Under the pieces are notes generated by a model. The model was given only the letters and a program-made list of their open reading frames with translations, ran no database searches and was not told the DNA's origin. Of a stretch of DNA of 12,588 nucleotides, positions 1 through 6,798 are shown one piece after another. Both the position numbers and the translations under genes were made by a program. The number at the start of each line of letters is the position of its first letter. The first letter of the stretch is position 1. Source of the stretch: Thermoprotei archaeon (GTDB lineage: Archaea > Thermoproteota > Thermoprotei > Thermofilales > B15-G2); assembly GCA_003649445.1 (NCBI GenBank), contig QMRV01000056.1, forward strand, positions 1 through 12,588, read 5' to 3'.

Positions 1-2
1 CA

Positions 3-545
3 ATACAGTATGTGCCTGAAGGAGTATCAAAGTATCATGGTAAGGTCAATGCAACTGAACTTGTAGAAAAACTTGAAATAACTTACGATATGGATGAAGC
101 AAAAGAAATTGTTAAGGCACTAGCTTACATAACTAACCACTACTTACCAGCACTACAGCTACATGAGAAAAAGTTCTACAATAACGTAAATATTAAGCAT
201 ATTGACTGTGCTGTAGGATGGGCTGTATACATGGACTACAAGCCTATACAGATTGAGCAAGGAAATAACCCAGGTTTTGTCTACGGCTTCCTAATGTGCT
301 CAGGACTATGGAGAGCTCCTACACCTAAACCAGCAGTTCCAGCTGGACTGTATGAAACTGTTAATGCTACATACAAGACTGTAACAACTATTTCAAGTGA
401 GTTAAAGACTATTAAAGATCAGTTATCAGCTCTCGCTGGACAGGTAGGAACACTTACTGCTGTTGCAGCAATAGAAGGCATTATTATCATAATACTAGCA
501 GTAGCAGTTGTAATGGTTTCCAGGAAAAAAGCACCAGAAACATAA
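3..545 (+). CDS. Peptide ABC transporter substrate-binding protein, C-terminal part (5' end outside window)
   Basis: This frame is open from the first bases of the window (codons ATA CAG TAT precede an internal GTG at 12), so only the C-terminal ~180 residues of a larger protein are visible. From the GTG, residues 1-100 look like the last lobe of a family 5 (dipeptide/oligopeptide) binding protein. A proline-rich linker follows (PTPKPAVPAG, 103-112), then a Thr/Ser-rich stretch that can form a coiled coil (about 115-148), a hydrophobic helix (about 150-170) and a basic tail (SRKKAPET). This is the usual archaeal design: the binding domain sits outside the cell on a stalk held by a C-terminal membrane helix. 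The dppB, dppC and dppF genes directly downstream support a peptide importer, but the ligand is not shown by sequence and a sugar substrate is possible. The family is certain only through context and the tail, because the main ligand-binding part is missing. Confidence 0.8.
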   Translation: MQYVPEGVSKYHGKVNATELVEKLEITYDMDEAKEIVKALAYITNHYLPALQLHEKKFYNNVNIKHIDCAVGWAVYMDYKPIQIEQGNNPGFVYGFLMCSGLWRAPTPKPAVPAGLYETVNATYKTVTTISSELKTIKDQLSALAGQVGTLTAVAAIEGIIIIILAVAVVMVSRKKAPET

Positions 546-564
546 ATCCTAATATTCATATAAA

Positions 565-580
565 TGTTTTTTATTTTTCT
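565..580 (+). terminator. T-rich terminator after the binding-protein gene
   Basis: A run TGTTTTTTATTTTTCT begins 20 bases after the stop codon at 545. Archaeal polymerases commonly stop on such oligo-T stretches without a hairpin. A separate TATA-like element follows at 591, so the binding protein and the permease genes may be separate transcripts, or termination here may be partial so that the binding protein is made in excess. This is inferred from sequence alone. Confidence 0.45.
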
Positions 581-590
581 CCTAAACAGA

Positions 591-606
591 TAATAAAATA
601 TTTATT
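591..606 (+). promoter_or_regulatory. TATA-like promoter for dppB-dppC-dppF
   Basis: TAATAAAATATTTATT sits about 50 bases before the dppB ATG at 648. A start site ~25 bases downstream (around 620-625) would leave a ~25-base leader carrying the ribosome binding site at 635-642. The element is also nearly palindromic, as AT-rich DNA often is, so the call rests mainly on position. Confidence 0.4.
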
Positions 607-634
607 CCTTGGACATACTTATTACGTGAAGTAA

Positions 635-642
635 GGGGGTGA
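635..642 (+). promoter_or_regulatory. Ribosome binding site that sets the dppB start
   Basis: GGGGGTGA ends 5 bases before ATG 648. An in-frame GTG at 639 lies inside this site and so cannot be the start. The same 5-base spacing after GGTGA is seen before the ATGs at 5004 and 8761. Confidence 0.65.
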
Positions 643-647
643 AGTAC

Positions 648-1646
648 ATGAGGTGGATTATTAGAAGAGCTCTAATAGCGATTCTTACAATATGGATAGC
701 TATGACCATAACTTTTGTATTAATAAGGCTTATGCCGGGAAACTTCATTGAAATGATGATACTTTACTACATGAATACCTTTGGTTACTCTGAGGAAGAA
801 GCCAAGCAGGAAGTTTACGCGTTATATAATGTTAACTTGGATGAACCTTTGTGGAAACAGTATCTTGAATTCATTACTGGAATACTACAAGGAGACTGGG
901 GAGTAACATACTGTGGAAGAGCTCCTGTTCTCGATTGTCTGCTTTACGCGTTACCTTGGACTATTTTCCTGTTATCAATATCCATGACTATATCGTTCTT
1001 GATAGGCATAGGACTAGGCATGCTAATGGCGTATAGAAGAGGAAGTCTTTTTGATAACGTAGGCTCGCTTCTTTCAAGTATTTCTTCAGCTATACCCAAC
1101 TTTATTTTAGGTCTTCTTTTACTCTACTTTTTAGCTATACAATATCCAATATTTCCTGCGAGAGGTAGCTATGATATAAGAATTAAACCAGGCTTTACTT
1201 TAGAATTTATATCGAGCGTACTATACCATTCATTCCTTCCTATGCTAGCATATGTTTTGACGAGCTTCGGTGGATGGGCACTAGCTATGAGAGGAAGTAC
1301 TGTCAGAGTTCTTGGGGAAGACTATGTTATGGCAGCTGAAGCAAGAGGATTAAAACCTAAACGTATTACATGGACTTACGTAGGAAGAAACGCAATACTT
1401 CCTCTTTTCACAAGCTTTGCTATAAGCCTAGGATATATGTTCGCAGGGTCAGTGTTTATTGAATCCTATTTTGCATATACAGGCATTGGTCAAGTAATAG
1501 GCCTAGCGCTTTCCTATAGAGATTATCCGCTTATTCAAGGAGGATTCCTGTTAATAATTATAGCTGTAGTAATTTCTAACTTTATAGCTGATCTTCTATA
1601 TGGTGTGCTTGATCCTAGAGTAAGAAGAGGGGGAGGATATGAGTAA
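648..1646 (+). CDS. dppB: Peptide ABC transporter permease, DppB/OppB family
   Basis: This is one of the two membrane subunits of a peptide importer. From ATG 648 it has 332 residues, a normal length for DppB/OppB. The N-terminus (MRWIIRRALIAILTIW, then FVLIRLMPGN near 23-32) is typical of the family, with a first helix at about 8-28. A long external segment with a GDWG motif near 82-85 follows, then further helices at roughly 103-127, 142-163, 193-215, 250-275 and 296-320. The EAA-type cytoplasmic loop that contacts the ATPase is clear (DYVMAAEARGLKPKRI, about 225-240), as is the closing LDPRVRR. ATG 648 is preferred over GTG 639 because GTG lies inside the ribosome binding site. The end overlaps the dppC start by 8 bases, which points to translational coupling. 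The ligand is unknown. Confidence 0.93.
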   Translation: MRWIIRRALIAILTIWIAMTITFVLIRLMPGNFIEMMILYYMNTFGYSEEEAKQEVYALYNVNLDEPLWKQYLEFITGILQGDWGVTYCGRAPVLDCLLYALPWTIFLLSISMTISFLIGIGLGMLMAYRRGSLFDNVGSLLSSISSAIPNFILGLLLLYFLAIQYPIFPARGSYDIRIKPGFTLEFISSVLYHSFLPMLAYVLTSFGGWALAMRGSTVRVLGEDYVMAAEARGLKPKRITWTYVGRNAILPLFTSFAISLGYMFAGSVFIESYFAYTGIGQVIGLALSYRDYPLIQGGFLLIIIAVVISNFIADLLYGVLDPRVRRGGGYE

Positions 1647-2523
1647 AATTAAAGACTTTATCTACGAGCATATTTACACTCCACTAAGAATCTTATGCAA
1701 AGATAAAACAGGATTAGCAGGACTTATCATAGTCTCAGCGTACATGGTAATGGCTATAGTTGGCCCACTATTAGTTCCGCTAGACCTTACTCCACGCTTA
1801 GAAGAAAAATATCTTCCTCCCTCTCTTAAACATCCTCTGGGAACAGACTTTGCTGGAAGAGATATTTTCGCCCAAATCGTACATGGAGGGCCTCCTGTAC
1901 TGAGAGTAGCTTTCCTCGCAGCTCTAGTTACAGTTGCTATAGGAACAATAGTGGGTCTTATAGCAGGCTATGCGGGCGGTATACTAGACTTAATTATAAC
2001 ATCAGTCATAGATATTTTCCTAACAATACCTGGCTTTCCTCTGCTAATGATAATTGCTGTATGGCTTATGCAGTCAGGAATGGATGTAACGGAGCTACAT
2101 GTAGCTGTGCTGCTGAGTATAACAGCTTGGCCTGGATTAGCGAGAGCTGTAAGATCTCAGGTGCTGTCTATTAAAAAGGAGCCATACATAGAGGTAGCTA
2201 AGTGCCTAGGATTAAGCAGATTTTACATAATCTTTAAAGAAATACTTCCGAACATGATGCCTTATATAGCCATAAACTTTATGCTGAACTCAGTCGGTGC
2301 CATCTACGCCTATACAGGACTGCTTGCATTAGGACTGCTTCCATATTCTCCGGGAAACTGGGGAGCTATGATTCATATGGCTCAAGCATATACAGGTACT
2401 ATTGGAACAGGGTGGTGGTATGTTTTAGCACCTTCTATGGCTATAATTATTTTACAAATAGGGCTCGTGTTTCTAAGTAATGGCGTCGATAAGATATTTA
2501 ATCCTAGGTTGAGAGAGGAGTGA
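1639..2523 (+). CDS. dppC: Peptide ABC transporter permease, DppC/OppC family
   Basis: This is the second membrane subunit, 294 residues, and pairs with DppB. The family signature HPLGTDFAGRDIF is at 65-77, following a short cytoplasmic N-terminus and first helix (about 27-47). Further helices lie at roughly 88-111, 118-143, 150-170, 208-233 and 262-281. The EAA loop EPYIEVAKCLGLSRFYI is at about 181-197, and the protein ends with the usual FNPRLREE. The ATG at 1639 lies within the end of dppB, with GGAGG just upstream and only 2-3 bases of spacing. The stop at 2521-2523 is part of the GGAGTGA ribosome binding site for dppF, whose ATG follows after 4 bases. The three genes are therefore tightly coupled. 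Confidence 0.94.
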   Translation: MSKIKDFIYEHIYTPLRILCKDKTGLAGLIIVSAYMVMAIVGPLLVPLDLTPRLEEKYLPPSLKHPLGTDFAGRDIFAQIVHGGPPVLRVAFLAALVTVAIGTIVGLIAGYAGGILDLIITSVIDIFLTIPGFPLLMIIAVWLMQSGMDVTELHVAVLLSITAWPGLARAVRSQVLSIKKEPYIEVAKCLGLSRFYIIFKEILPNMMPYIAINFMLNSVGAIYAYTGLLALGLLPYSPGNWGAMIHMAQAYTGTIGTGWWYVLAPSMAIIILQIGLVFLSNGVDKIFNPRLREE

Positions 2524-2527
2524 AACT

Positions 2528-3508
2528 ATGGATACTGTAATTGAGGCTCGAGAAGTAACGAAAATATTTCCTATAGCTGGGGGAATGTTTTCTAAGAGAC
2601 ATTTCATTAAAGCAGTAGACAGAGTTAGCTTAGAGATAAGGGAAAACGAAATAGTGGCACTTGTAGGAGAATCGGGTTGCGGTAAAAGTACTTTAGGCAG
2701 ACTTATGCTGGGTTTAATTAAGCCTACTGAAGGAAAAATACTATACATGGGTAAAGATATCTGGTCTCTTAAAGGAAAAGAATACGAAGAATTTAGGAGA
2801 AATGCTCAGCTTATACCTCAAGACCCTTACTCGGCACTGAACCCTATGAGAAATATTGTTTCACAGTTAATTCCCCCACTATTAAAGTATAAGATTGTTA
2901 AAAATAAGAAAGAAGCTCTAAAAAAAGCTGCAGAGCTACTTGAACTAGTTGGCTTGGTTCCTCCCGAAGACTTCTTTAAGAGATATACGTGTAGGCTGAG
3001 TGGAGGACAGTTGCAGAGAATTTCTATAGCTAGAGCTATTAGTGTTCAGCCAAAGTTTATTGTGGCTGATGAAGCTGTTTCTATGCTTGATGCTTCCCTT
3101 AGAATAGAAATACTTGATATCCTCTTGAATCTTCAGAAAAAATTCAAGACAGCGTATCTTTTCATTACACACGACTTAGCTATAGCTAGATACTTTGCTA
3201 AAGAAGGAAGAGTAGCTATTATGTACTTAGGAAATATCGTAGAAATAGGTAGAACAGAAGATGTCATTAAAAACCCATTACACCCATATACTCAAGTACT
3301 GATTCAAGCAGTTCCAGTACCCGACCCTGATTTAGCTGCTAAAAGAGGATTACCTAAGTTAAAAAGCCTTGAAATACCTAGCTTAATTAATCCTCCTTCT
3401 GGCTGTAAATTCCATACAAGGTGCCCTTACGCCGAAAAAATATGTGAAGAAAAAGTGCCGGAATTAAGAGAGATTAAAGGCCGTTTAGTAGCTTGTCATC
3501 TATACTAG
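2528..3508 (+). CDS. dppF: Peptide ABC transporter ATP-binding protein, DppF/OppF family
   Basis: This is one of the two ATPase subunits that power the importer, a cytoplasmic protein of 326 residues. In order it has Walker A GESGCGKST (47-55), Q-loop IPQD with Q98, signature LSGGQ (157-161), Walker B FIVADE with E182, the D-loop region (MLDAS) and switch His in THD (H215). The oligopeptide-transporter C-terminal domain follows, with four cysteines C293, C299, C306 and C323. In studied relatives these cysteines bind an iron-sulfur cluster. The N-terminal insert after AREVTKIFPI, containing GGMFSKRHF, is the OppF-type form, while the ATPase on the opposite strand is of the OppD type. All ATPase motifs are intact, so it should be active, most likely as a heterodimer with that protein. 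It ends the + strand operon. Confidence 0.94.
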   Translation: MDTVIEAREVTKIFPIAGGMFSKRHFIKAVDRVSLEIRENEIVALVGESGCGKSTLGRLMLGLIKPTEGKILYMGKDIWSLKGKEYEEFRRNAQLIPQDPYSALNPMRNIVSQLIPPLLKYKIVKNKKEALKKAAELLELVGLVPPEDFFKRYTCRLSGGQLQRISIARAISVQPKFIVADEAVSMLDASLRIEILDILLNLQKKFKTAYLFITHDLAIARYFAKEGRVAIMYLGNIVEIGRTEDVIKNPLHPYTQVLIQAVPVPDPDLAAKRGLPKLKSLEIPSLINPPSGCKFHTRCPYAEKICEEKVPELREIKGRLVACHLY

Positions 3509-3516
3509 CTTACTCG

Positions 3517-3541
3517 CTATTTTACTCACTTTCTTTTATTG
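3517..3541 (+). terminator. T-rich terminator after dppF
   Basis: A pyrimidine-rich stretch with TTTT runs begins just after the dppF stop at 3508 and runs into the end of the convergent dppD gene. It could end dppF transcription and limit read-through across dppD. No hairpin is evident. Confidence 0.35.
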
Positions 3542-4525
3542 ATATAGGTGACAGGCTACATAGTGTTCTCCTCCTATATCTATTAGCTTGGGGGCTTTTT
3601 CTTCACATATTTTCATTCTATGAGGACATCTTGGGTGGAATTTACAGCCAGAAGGAGGATTAACGGGATCGGGTCTTGGACCCGGTAATGGGCGAAGTTC
3701 TTCTATAGGACCTACTATTGAAGGTATTGATTTAAGTAGTGCTTGAGTATAGGGATGTTTTGGCTCGTAAAATATTTTTCGAACATCTGCTACTTCCACT
3801 ATATTTCCTAGATACATTATGGCTATTCTGTTGGCTATTTCAGCTAGAACAGGTAGGTCGTGTGTAATAAAAATCATTGTTACTCCTGTTTTTTCATGAA
3901 TTTCTTTAAGTAGAGACACAATATACTTCTGTGTAAGAACATCGAGTGCTGAAGTAGGTTCATCTAGAATAATTAGCTTTGGCTTAAGTATAAAGCTTAA
4001 AGCAATAAGTGCTCTCTGCTTCATACCTCCGCTCATTTCATGCTGGTACATTCCTAGTACTCGGCTAGCGTCGAGACGTACTTGCTTAAGTAGTTTTTCT
4101 GCTTCTTCAAATACTTTTTTAGTAGATATCTTTCCTTTATGATCTACTACAGTGTCTATAAAGTGATCTTTTATTTTTATAACAGGATTGAATGAGTTTT
4201 GAGCTCCCTGAAAGACAATTGATATTTTTTCCCATCTAAATCTTCTTAAGCGTCCTTTTGGAAGAGACAATATATCTATTTCCTTACCATTATCTCTAAA
4301 TATTATTTTTCCGCTTTTGATATACCCGTTAGGATCAACTATATTTAGTATAGCGTGAGCTAAAACAGATTTACCGCAGCCGCTCTCACCAGCTAAACCC
4401 AGTACTTCTCCCTTGTATACATCTAAGTAGACATTGTCTACTGCTCTAAGTATTCCTCTAGGTATTTTGAATTCTACAGTAAGTCCCCTTATGCTAAGCA
4501 GTACTTCACGCGTACCTAAGCTCAT
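3536..4525 (-). CDS. dppD: Peptide ABC transporter ATP-binding protein, DppD/OppD family, on the opposite strand
   Basis: This 329-residue cytoplasmic ATPase is the expected partner of DppF. Visible motifs are Walker A GESGCGKS (46-53), Q-loop FQGAQN with Q106, signature MSGGM (164-168), Walker B LIILDEP with E189, D-loop SALD, and the switch His in THD (H222). The C-terminal oligopeptide domain carries C294, C300, C307 and C325, the likely iron-sulfur ligands. The signature reads MSGGM rather than LSGGQ, which is common in DppD-type subunits. The ATG is preceded by GAGGTGA with 4 bases of spacing. The gene is convergent with dppF (27 bases between stops), so it is not in the dppBCF transcript and must have its own promoter near 4566-4580. 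In most clusters of this family D and F are adjacent on the same strand. Confidence 0.94.
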   Translation of the reverse strand: MSLGTREVLLSIRGLTVEFKIPRGILRAVDNVYLDVYKGEVLGLAGESGCGKSVLAHAILNIVDPNGYIKSGKIIFRDNGKEIDILSLPKGRLRRFRWEKISIVFQGAQNSFNPVIKIKDHFIDTVVDHKGKISTKKVFEEAEKLLKQVRLDASRVLGMYQHEMSGGMKQRALIALSFILKPKLIILDEPTSALDVLTQKYIVSLLKEIHEKTGVTMIFITHDLPVLAEIANRIAIMYLGNIVEVADVRKIFYEPKHPYTQALLKSIPSIVGPIEELRPLPGPRPDPVNPPSGCKFHPRCPHRMKICEEKAPKLIDIGGEHYVACHLYQ

Positions 4526-4565
4526 TTAGTCACCTCGTTTTCCGGCTAATTATACTACAATGAAT

Positions 4566-4580
4566 TATTAAAACTTTAGC
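4566..4580 (-). promoter_or_regulatory. Promoter of dppD
   Basis: Read on the - strand, GCTAAAG followed by TTTTAATA resembles an archaeal BRE plus TATA box. A start ~25 bases downstream (around 4544) would leave a short leader holding the GAGGTGA site before the ATG at 4525. The match and spacing are good, but no start site is proven. Confidence 0.5.
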
Positions 4581-4646
4581 TCTTTAAGCATAGTTTAGTT
4601 ACTTTTCTACCGACCATCAAGATTTCAACATTCTATTTACTTAAGA

Positions 4647-4666
4647 GTACTTAATGGATTAAGTAC
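4647..4666. repeat. Perfect inverted repeat, likely operator, in the dppD / 4708 divergent promoter region
   Basis: GTACTTAATGGATTAAGTAC has two 9-base arms with perfect complementarity around a 2-base centre. A third copy of the half-site TACTTAA lies at 4638-4644, exactly 10 bases (one helical turn) before the copy in the left arm. The site ends ~12 bases before the TATA element of the gene at 4708 and lies upstream of the dppD promoter. That placement suits a dimeric regulator acting on one or both genes. The near absence of a loop argues against an RNA hairpin. Confidence 0.6.
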
Positions 4667-4678
4667 CGGGCAGTAGTC

Positions 4679-4687
4679 TTATTAAAA
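4679..4687 (+). promoter_or_regulatory. TATA box of the small membrane protein gene (leaderless)
   Basis: TTATTAAAA is centred about 25 bases before ATG 4708. No ribosome binding site lies before the ATG, so transcription probably begins at or next to the start codon, giving a leaderless mRNA. Confidence 0.55.
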
Positions 4688-4707
4688 CCTGAATACTACT
4701 ATAGAAT

Positions 4708-4938
4708 ATGAATCCTTTAGTAGCAAGAGTAGCTTTAACTATGGCTGTGCTCTTTCTACTATTATCTTTTCTTCCACTGCCTTACTTAATTGGAAAAAGA
4801 GAGCACTATGCTTCATTCGTTATAGATGTTTTAGCTATAGTCTTTTCGTTTATTTTCTTTATTTTAGTAGTATGGGATATTAGAAGACAAGTTAAGAAAG
4901 AGCTGGAACAGGAAATACTACCTATTGAAGAAAAATAA
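4708..4938 (+). CDS. Small two-helix membrane protein of unknown function
   Basis: I do not recognise this 76-residue protein. It has a hydrophobic segment at about 8-28 (LTMAVLFLLLSFLPLPYLIG), a short charged connector (KREHY, 30-34) and a second hydrophobic segment at about 37-56 (VIDVLAIVFSFIFFILVVW). A charged tail rich in Lys and Glu follows (DIRRQVKKELEQEILPIEEK). By the positive-inside tendency the basic tail is likely cytoplasmic. A properly placed TATA box, a clean stop and a composition unlike random translation support a real gene. It precedes the AIM24-family gene by 65 bases on the same strand, so the two might be co-transcribed, though the gene downstream may have its own promoter. 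No catalytic residues are apparent. Confidence 0.7.
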   Translation: MNPLVARVALTMAVLFLLLSFLPLPYLIGKREHYASFVIDVLAIVFSFIFFILVVWDIRRQVKKELEQEILPIEEK

Positions 4939-4953
4939 CTTTGATATCTGTTG

Positions 4954-4966
4954 AATAAAATTAATT
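4954..4966 (+). promoter_or_regulatory. Possible promoter of the AIM24-family gene
   Basis: An AT-rich element (AATAAAATTAATT) lies about 45 bases before ATG 5004. It would give a start near 4985 and a short leader holding GAGGTGA. The whole gap is AT-rich, so read-through from the upstream gene is an equal possibility. Confidence 0.3.
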
Positions 4967-4991
4967 AATTCTACTGTATTTAGTTTAATAA

Positions 4992-4998
4992 GAGGTGA
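4992..4998 (+). promoter_or_regulatory. Ribosome binding site that sets the AIM24-family start
   Basis: GAGGTGA is followed after 5 bases by ATG 5004. An in-frame GTG at 4995 is inside this site and is therefore not the start. Confidence 0.65.
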
Positions 4999-5003
4999 AA
5001 ATT

Positions 5004-5711
5004 ATGGAGTGGACTGTAGAGTACCGTCCTGCATACTCTTTGCTTAGAGTAAAGTTAAATCCAGGTGAAAGTGTTACTGCTGAAGCTGGCGCAATGGTTT
5101 TAATGAAAGGAAATGTCGAGATAAAGACTCATACTGGTGGTATTGCTAAGGCGTTGCTTAGAGGTATTTTCGGGACTGAAAGTGTTTTCTTGAATACTTA
5201 TGAGGCGAAATCGTTTGCTGAGGTATGGTTTGCTCCAAGTGTTCCCGGAGACATAGCTTATGTTCCATTGAGCGGCGAGGGATACATTGTCCAAGATATG
5301 TCTTATTTAGCGCACCACGGTGACGTAGATGTAGGTGTTGCTTGGAGAGGGCTGAAAGGACTTCTTGCTGAAGGAGAACTTATCTGGCTTAAGCTTAAAG
5401 GTGTTGGTGGTATGTGGGTTAATACTTATGGTGGATTAAGCAGAGTAAACTTGAAGCCGGGCGAGAAAGTGATTGTCGACAATTTCCACTTTGTGGCAAT
5501 GAACGAAGATATTAAATGGAGAGTAAAGAAATTCGGTAGATGGAAGAGCTTCTTTCTTGGAGGCGAGGGTCTAGTACTTGAAGTCGAAGGCCCAGGAACA
5601 GTCTACATTCAGACAAGAATCCTCCCGCCGCTAGCAAGACTTATCGGAAAGTATTTGCCTTCGTCTTCAGGCAAAAATATTGAAATAGAAGGGTTCAGTA
5701 TAGAACTATAG
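5004..5711 (+). CDS. AIM24 / TIGR00266 family protein
   Basis: The 235-residue product matches the AIM24 (DUF124, TIGR00266) family over its length. It begins MEWTVEYRPAYSLLRVKLNPGE with AEAGAMVLM soon after (about 26-34). It then has GTESVFLNTY (about 57-66), APSVPGDIAYVPL (about 77-89), a GEL.WLKLKG.GG segment in the middle, and LKPGEKVIVDNFHFVAM followed by GGEGLVLEVEGPGTVYIQTR near the end. The family folds as a beta-rich barrel made of repeated halves. A yeast homologue is a mitochondrial inner-membrane protein, and the prokaryotic role is unclear. No signal peptide or membrane segment is visible, so it is probably cytoplasmic. The short C-terminal segment after ILPPLARLIGKYLP is less conserved. 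Family assignment is strong but function is unknown. Confidence 0.9.
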   Translation: MEWTVEYRPAYSLLRVKLNPGESVTAEAGAMVLMKGNVEIKTHTGGIAKALLRGIFGTESVFLNTYEAKSFAEVWFAPSVPGDIAYVPLSGEGYIVQDMSYLAHHGDVDVGVAWRGLKGLLAEGELIWLKLKGVGGMWVNTYGGLSRVNLKPGEKVIVDNFHFVAMNEDIKWRVKKFGRWKSFFLGGEGLVLEVEGPGTVYIQTRILPPLARLIGKYLPSSSGKNIEIEGFSIEL

Positions 5712-6042
5712 TCTTAGCTTATTTTTAGACATTATTATTGTGGTTTTCCTTTAATTGAACTGTAGAGAGTAATTGAGTTCACAATAGTCTATGGGAGTAT
5801 ATTTACGTTGAGGTATTTAATGTCGCTTAACAGTATTACAAGTAAGCATAGATCATAGGTAAGTTTTTGCTATTTTTATAATAAATACACATGGTTTTCT
5901 ATCTATAGAGAGAAAACACAGTCTTCTTATTGAAATATATACTAATCTTAGTTTTGATTTTAAAGCATAACTGTTTATAGTACTTCCATATTTTCCTCAT
6001 TTAGGGAAATCGAAATAAATTAGAGTACTGGTAACTAAAAGC
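5712..6042. other. Gene-free 331-base AT-rich gap between convergent genes
   Basis: No convincing coding frame, tRNA or other RNA gene is visible here. T-rich stretches near 5720-5755 may end the AIM24-family transcript. A TATA-like stretch at about 5873-5887 (TTTTTATAATAAATA) stands just before the palindrome at 5894-5917. It would place a start site inside that palindrome, but there is no gene after it on this strand. An unannotated short RNA is possible but not supported by structure. Confidence 0.5.
5894..5917. repeat. 24-bp near-perfect palindrome
   Basis: The sequence opens GTTTTCTATCT and closes AGAGAGAAAAC. Eleven of the twelve base pairs match around the central AT, and the single mismatch is A8 against G17. 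It has no loop, so it looks more like a binding site for a dimeric protein than a terminator. It lies in the gap between two convergent genes, which is an unusual place for an operator. Confidence 0.55.
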
Positions 6043-6519
6043 TTATTTCTTTAATGTAATACCTCTTTTTTGCAGCTCATTTAAGAAAACTCTAAATTCT
6101 TTTTCTGCCGAGAGTTCGCTGAAAATTCTTTTAACTCCATGATACTTGTCGAAACCTTTGTCTGCCGAAACTATAGTATTTACGCCCAGTCTTTTCATTA
6201 GATTTAAGTTTATTAAATCACTTATGCTTAGCGGATACTTACCGTACTCTTTAATAGCATTCCACTCATCTTCAATAGTTGGCTGAACTATTTCAAGCGA
6301 TAGTAGTGCTCTTAGCGCTAAAAGAAAATCTGCTAGTCTGCTGGCTTTATATCTTGAGCACCATATAAGTACTTCGTCTTTAACGAGAGTAGAAGTTACT
6401 GCTCTTGTTCCTTTGCTGATTTTGTATAGGACATAGCCTGAGATTGCTTCGTTTAGTGTTATAACTTTTCTTTTAGCAGAAATCCATTTAATGAAAGTAG
6501 TTGAGTCAACGTAAAACAT
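6043..6519 (-). CDS. vapC: VapC-type PIN-domain toxin
   Basis: This is a 158-residue PIN-domain protein, expected to be a metal-dependent ribonuclease that VapB keeps in check. The acidic active-site residues are in place: D5 in the opening FYVDSTTFI, E49 in VKDEV, D101 in SISDLINLNLMKRLG, and D120/D124 in IVSADKGFDKYHGVKRI. The length is slightly above the usual ~130-150. The ATG overlaps the last base of the vapB stop (TAATG on the - strand) and is preceded by GGAGTGA, so the two are translationally coupled. In this family targets are tRNA, rRNA or mRNA, and none can be told from sequence. All catalytic positions look intact, so the toxin is probably active. Confidence 0.88.
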   Translation of the reverse strand: MFYVDSTTFIKWISAKRKVITLNEAISGYVLYKISKGTRAVTSTLVKDEVLIWCSRYKASRLADFLLALRALLSLEIVQPTIEDEWNAIKEYGKYPLSISDLINLNLMKRLGVNTIVSADKGFDKYHGVKRIFSELSAEKEFRVFLNELQKRGITLKK

Positions 6520-6773
6520 TAATCACTCCTCTTTAATTTTTCTTCAAGCTCTTTAATGACAGATAATTCGGGTTCTTTTAACTCTTTCTTCTTATCTCCC
6601 GTAATACCTAGCATAGTAAAAACAGGGTCTTCGGGCAGAAATGCTGGTCTTAAAATTATTTTCGAGCCTTCTATTTCCAATATAAGCTCATCGCCTATTT
6701 TCAATCCAAGTCTTTCTCTAACTTCTTTGGGTATACTTACTCTATATCCTGAAAGAACTTTAACTTTATACAA
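6519..6773 (-). CDS. vapB: VapB-type antitoxin, AbrB/SpoVT family
   Basis: This 84-residue protein has an N-terminal swapped-hairpin DNA-binding domain of the AbrB type. It shows VKVLSGYRVSIPKEVRERLGLKIGDEL at 4-30, where IPKEVRERLGLKxGD is the hallmark, then a strand pair ending IILRPAF. The charged C-terminal tail (about 50-84) would wrap around the VapC active site. The start is best taken as TTG 6773, since no ATG or GTG lies between it and the upstream in-frame stop. An ATT two codons' worth of context further up is less likely. The gene heads a two-gene operon with vapC. In this family VapB, alone or with VapC, represses its own promoter, and a fitting inverted repeat lies at 6799-6812. 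Confidence 0.88.
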   Translation of the reverse strand: MYKVKVLSGYRVSIPKEVRERLGLKIGDELILEIEGSKIILRPAFLPEDPVFTMLGITGDKKKELKEPELSVIKELEEKLKRSD

Positions 6774-6798
6774 AATGTACCACTAAGAATACACTACA

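Noticed and set aside
753..793. C/D-box guide RNA-like spacing: ATGATGA at 753-759 and CTGA at 790-793
   Set aside because: It lies inside well-conserved dppB coding sequence, and no D' or C' boxes or terminal stem are visible.
2473..3172. Open frames on the - strand opposite dppF
   Set aside because: They are antisense to a strongly conserved ATPase, have no promoter or ribosome site, and encode no recognisable protein.
5712..6042. tRNA, CRISPR or other structured RNA in the gene-free gap
   Set aside because: The gap has no GC-rich cloverleaf, no TTCAAATC-like T-arm and no repeated spacer units; only the palindrome at 5894-5917 stands out.
6556..6786. 76-codon open frame on the + strand opposite vapB
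   Set aside because: It is a mirror of the AbrB-type gene, with a serine-rich composition typical of antisense translation and no start signals.
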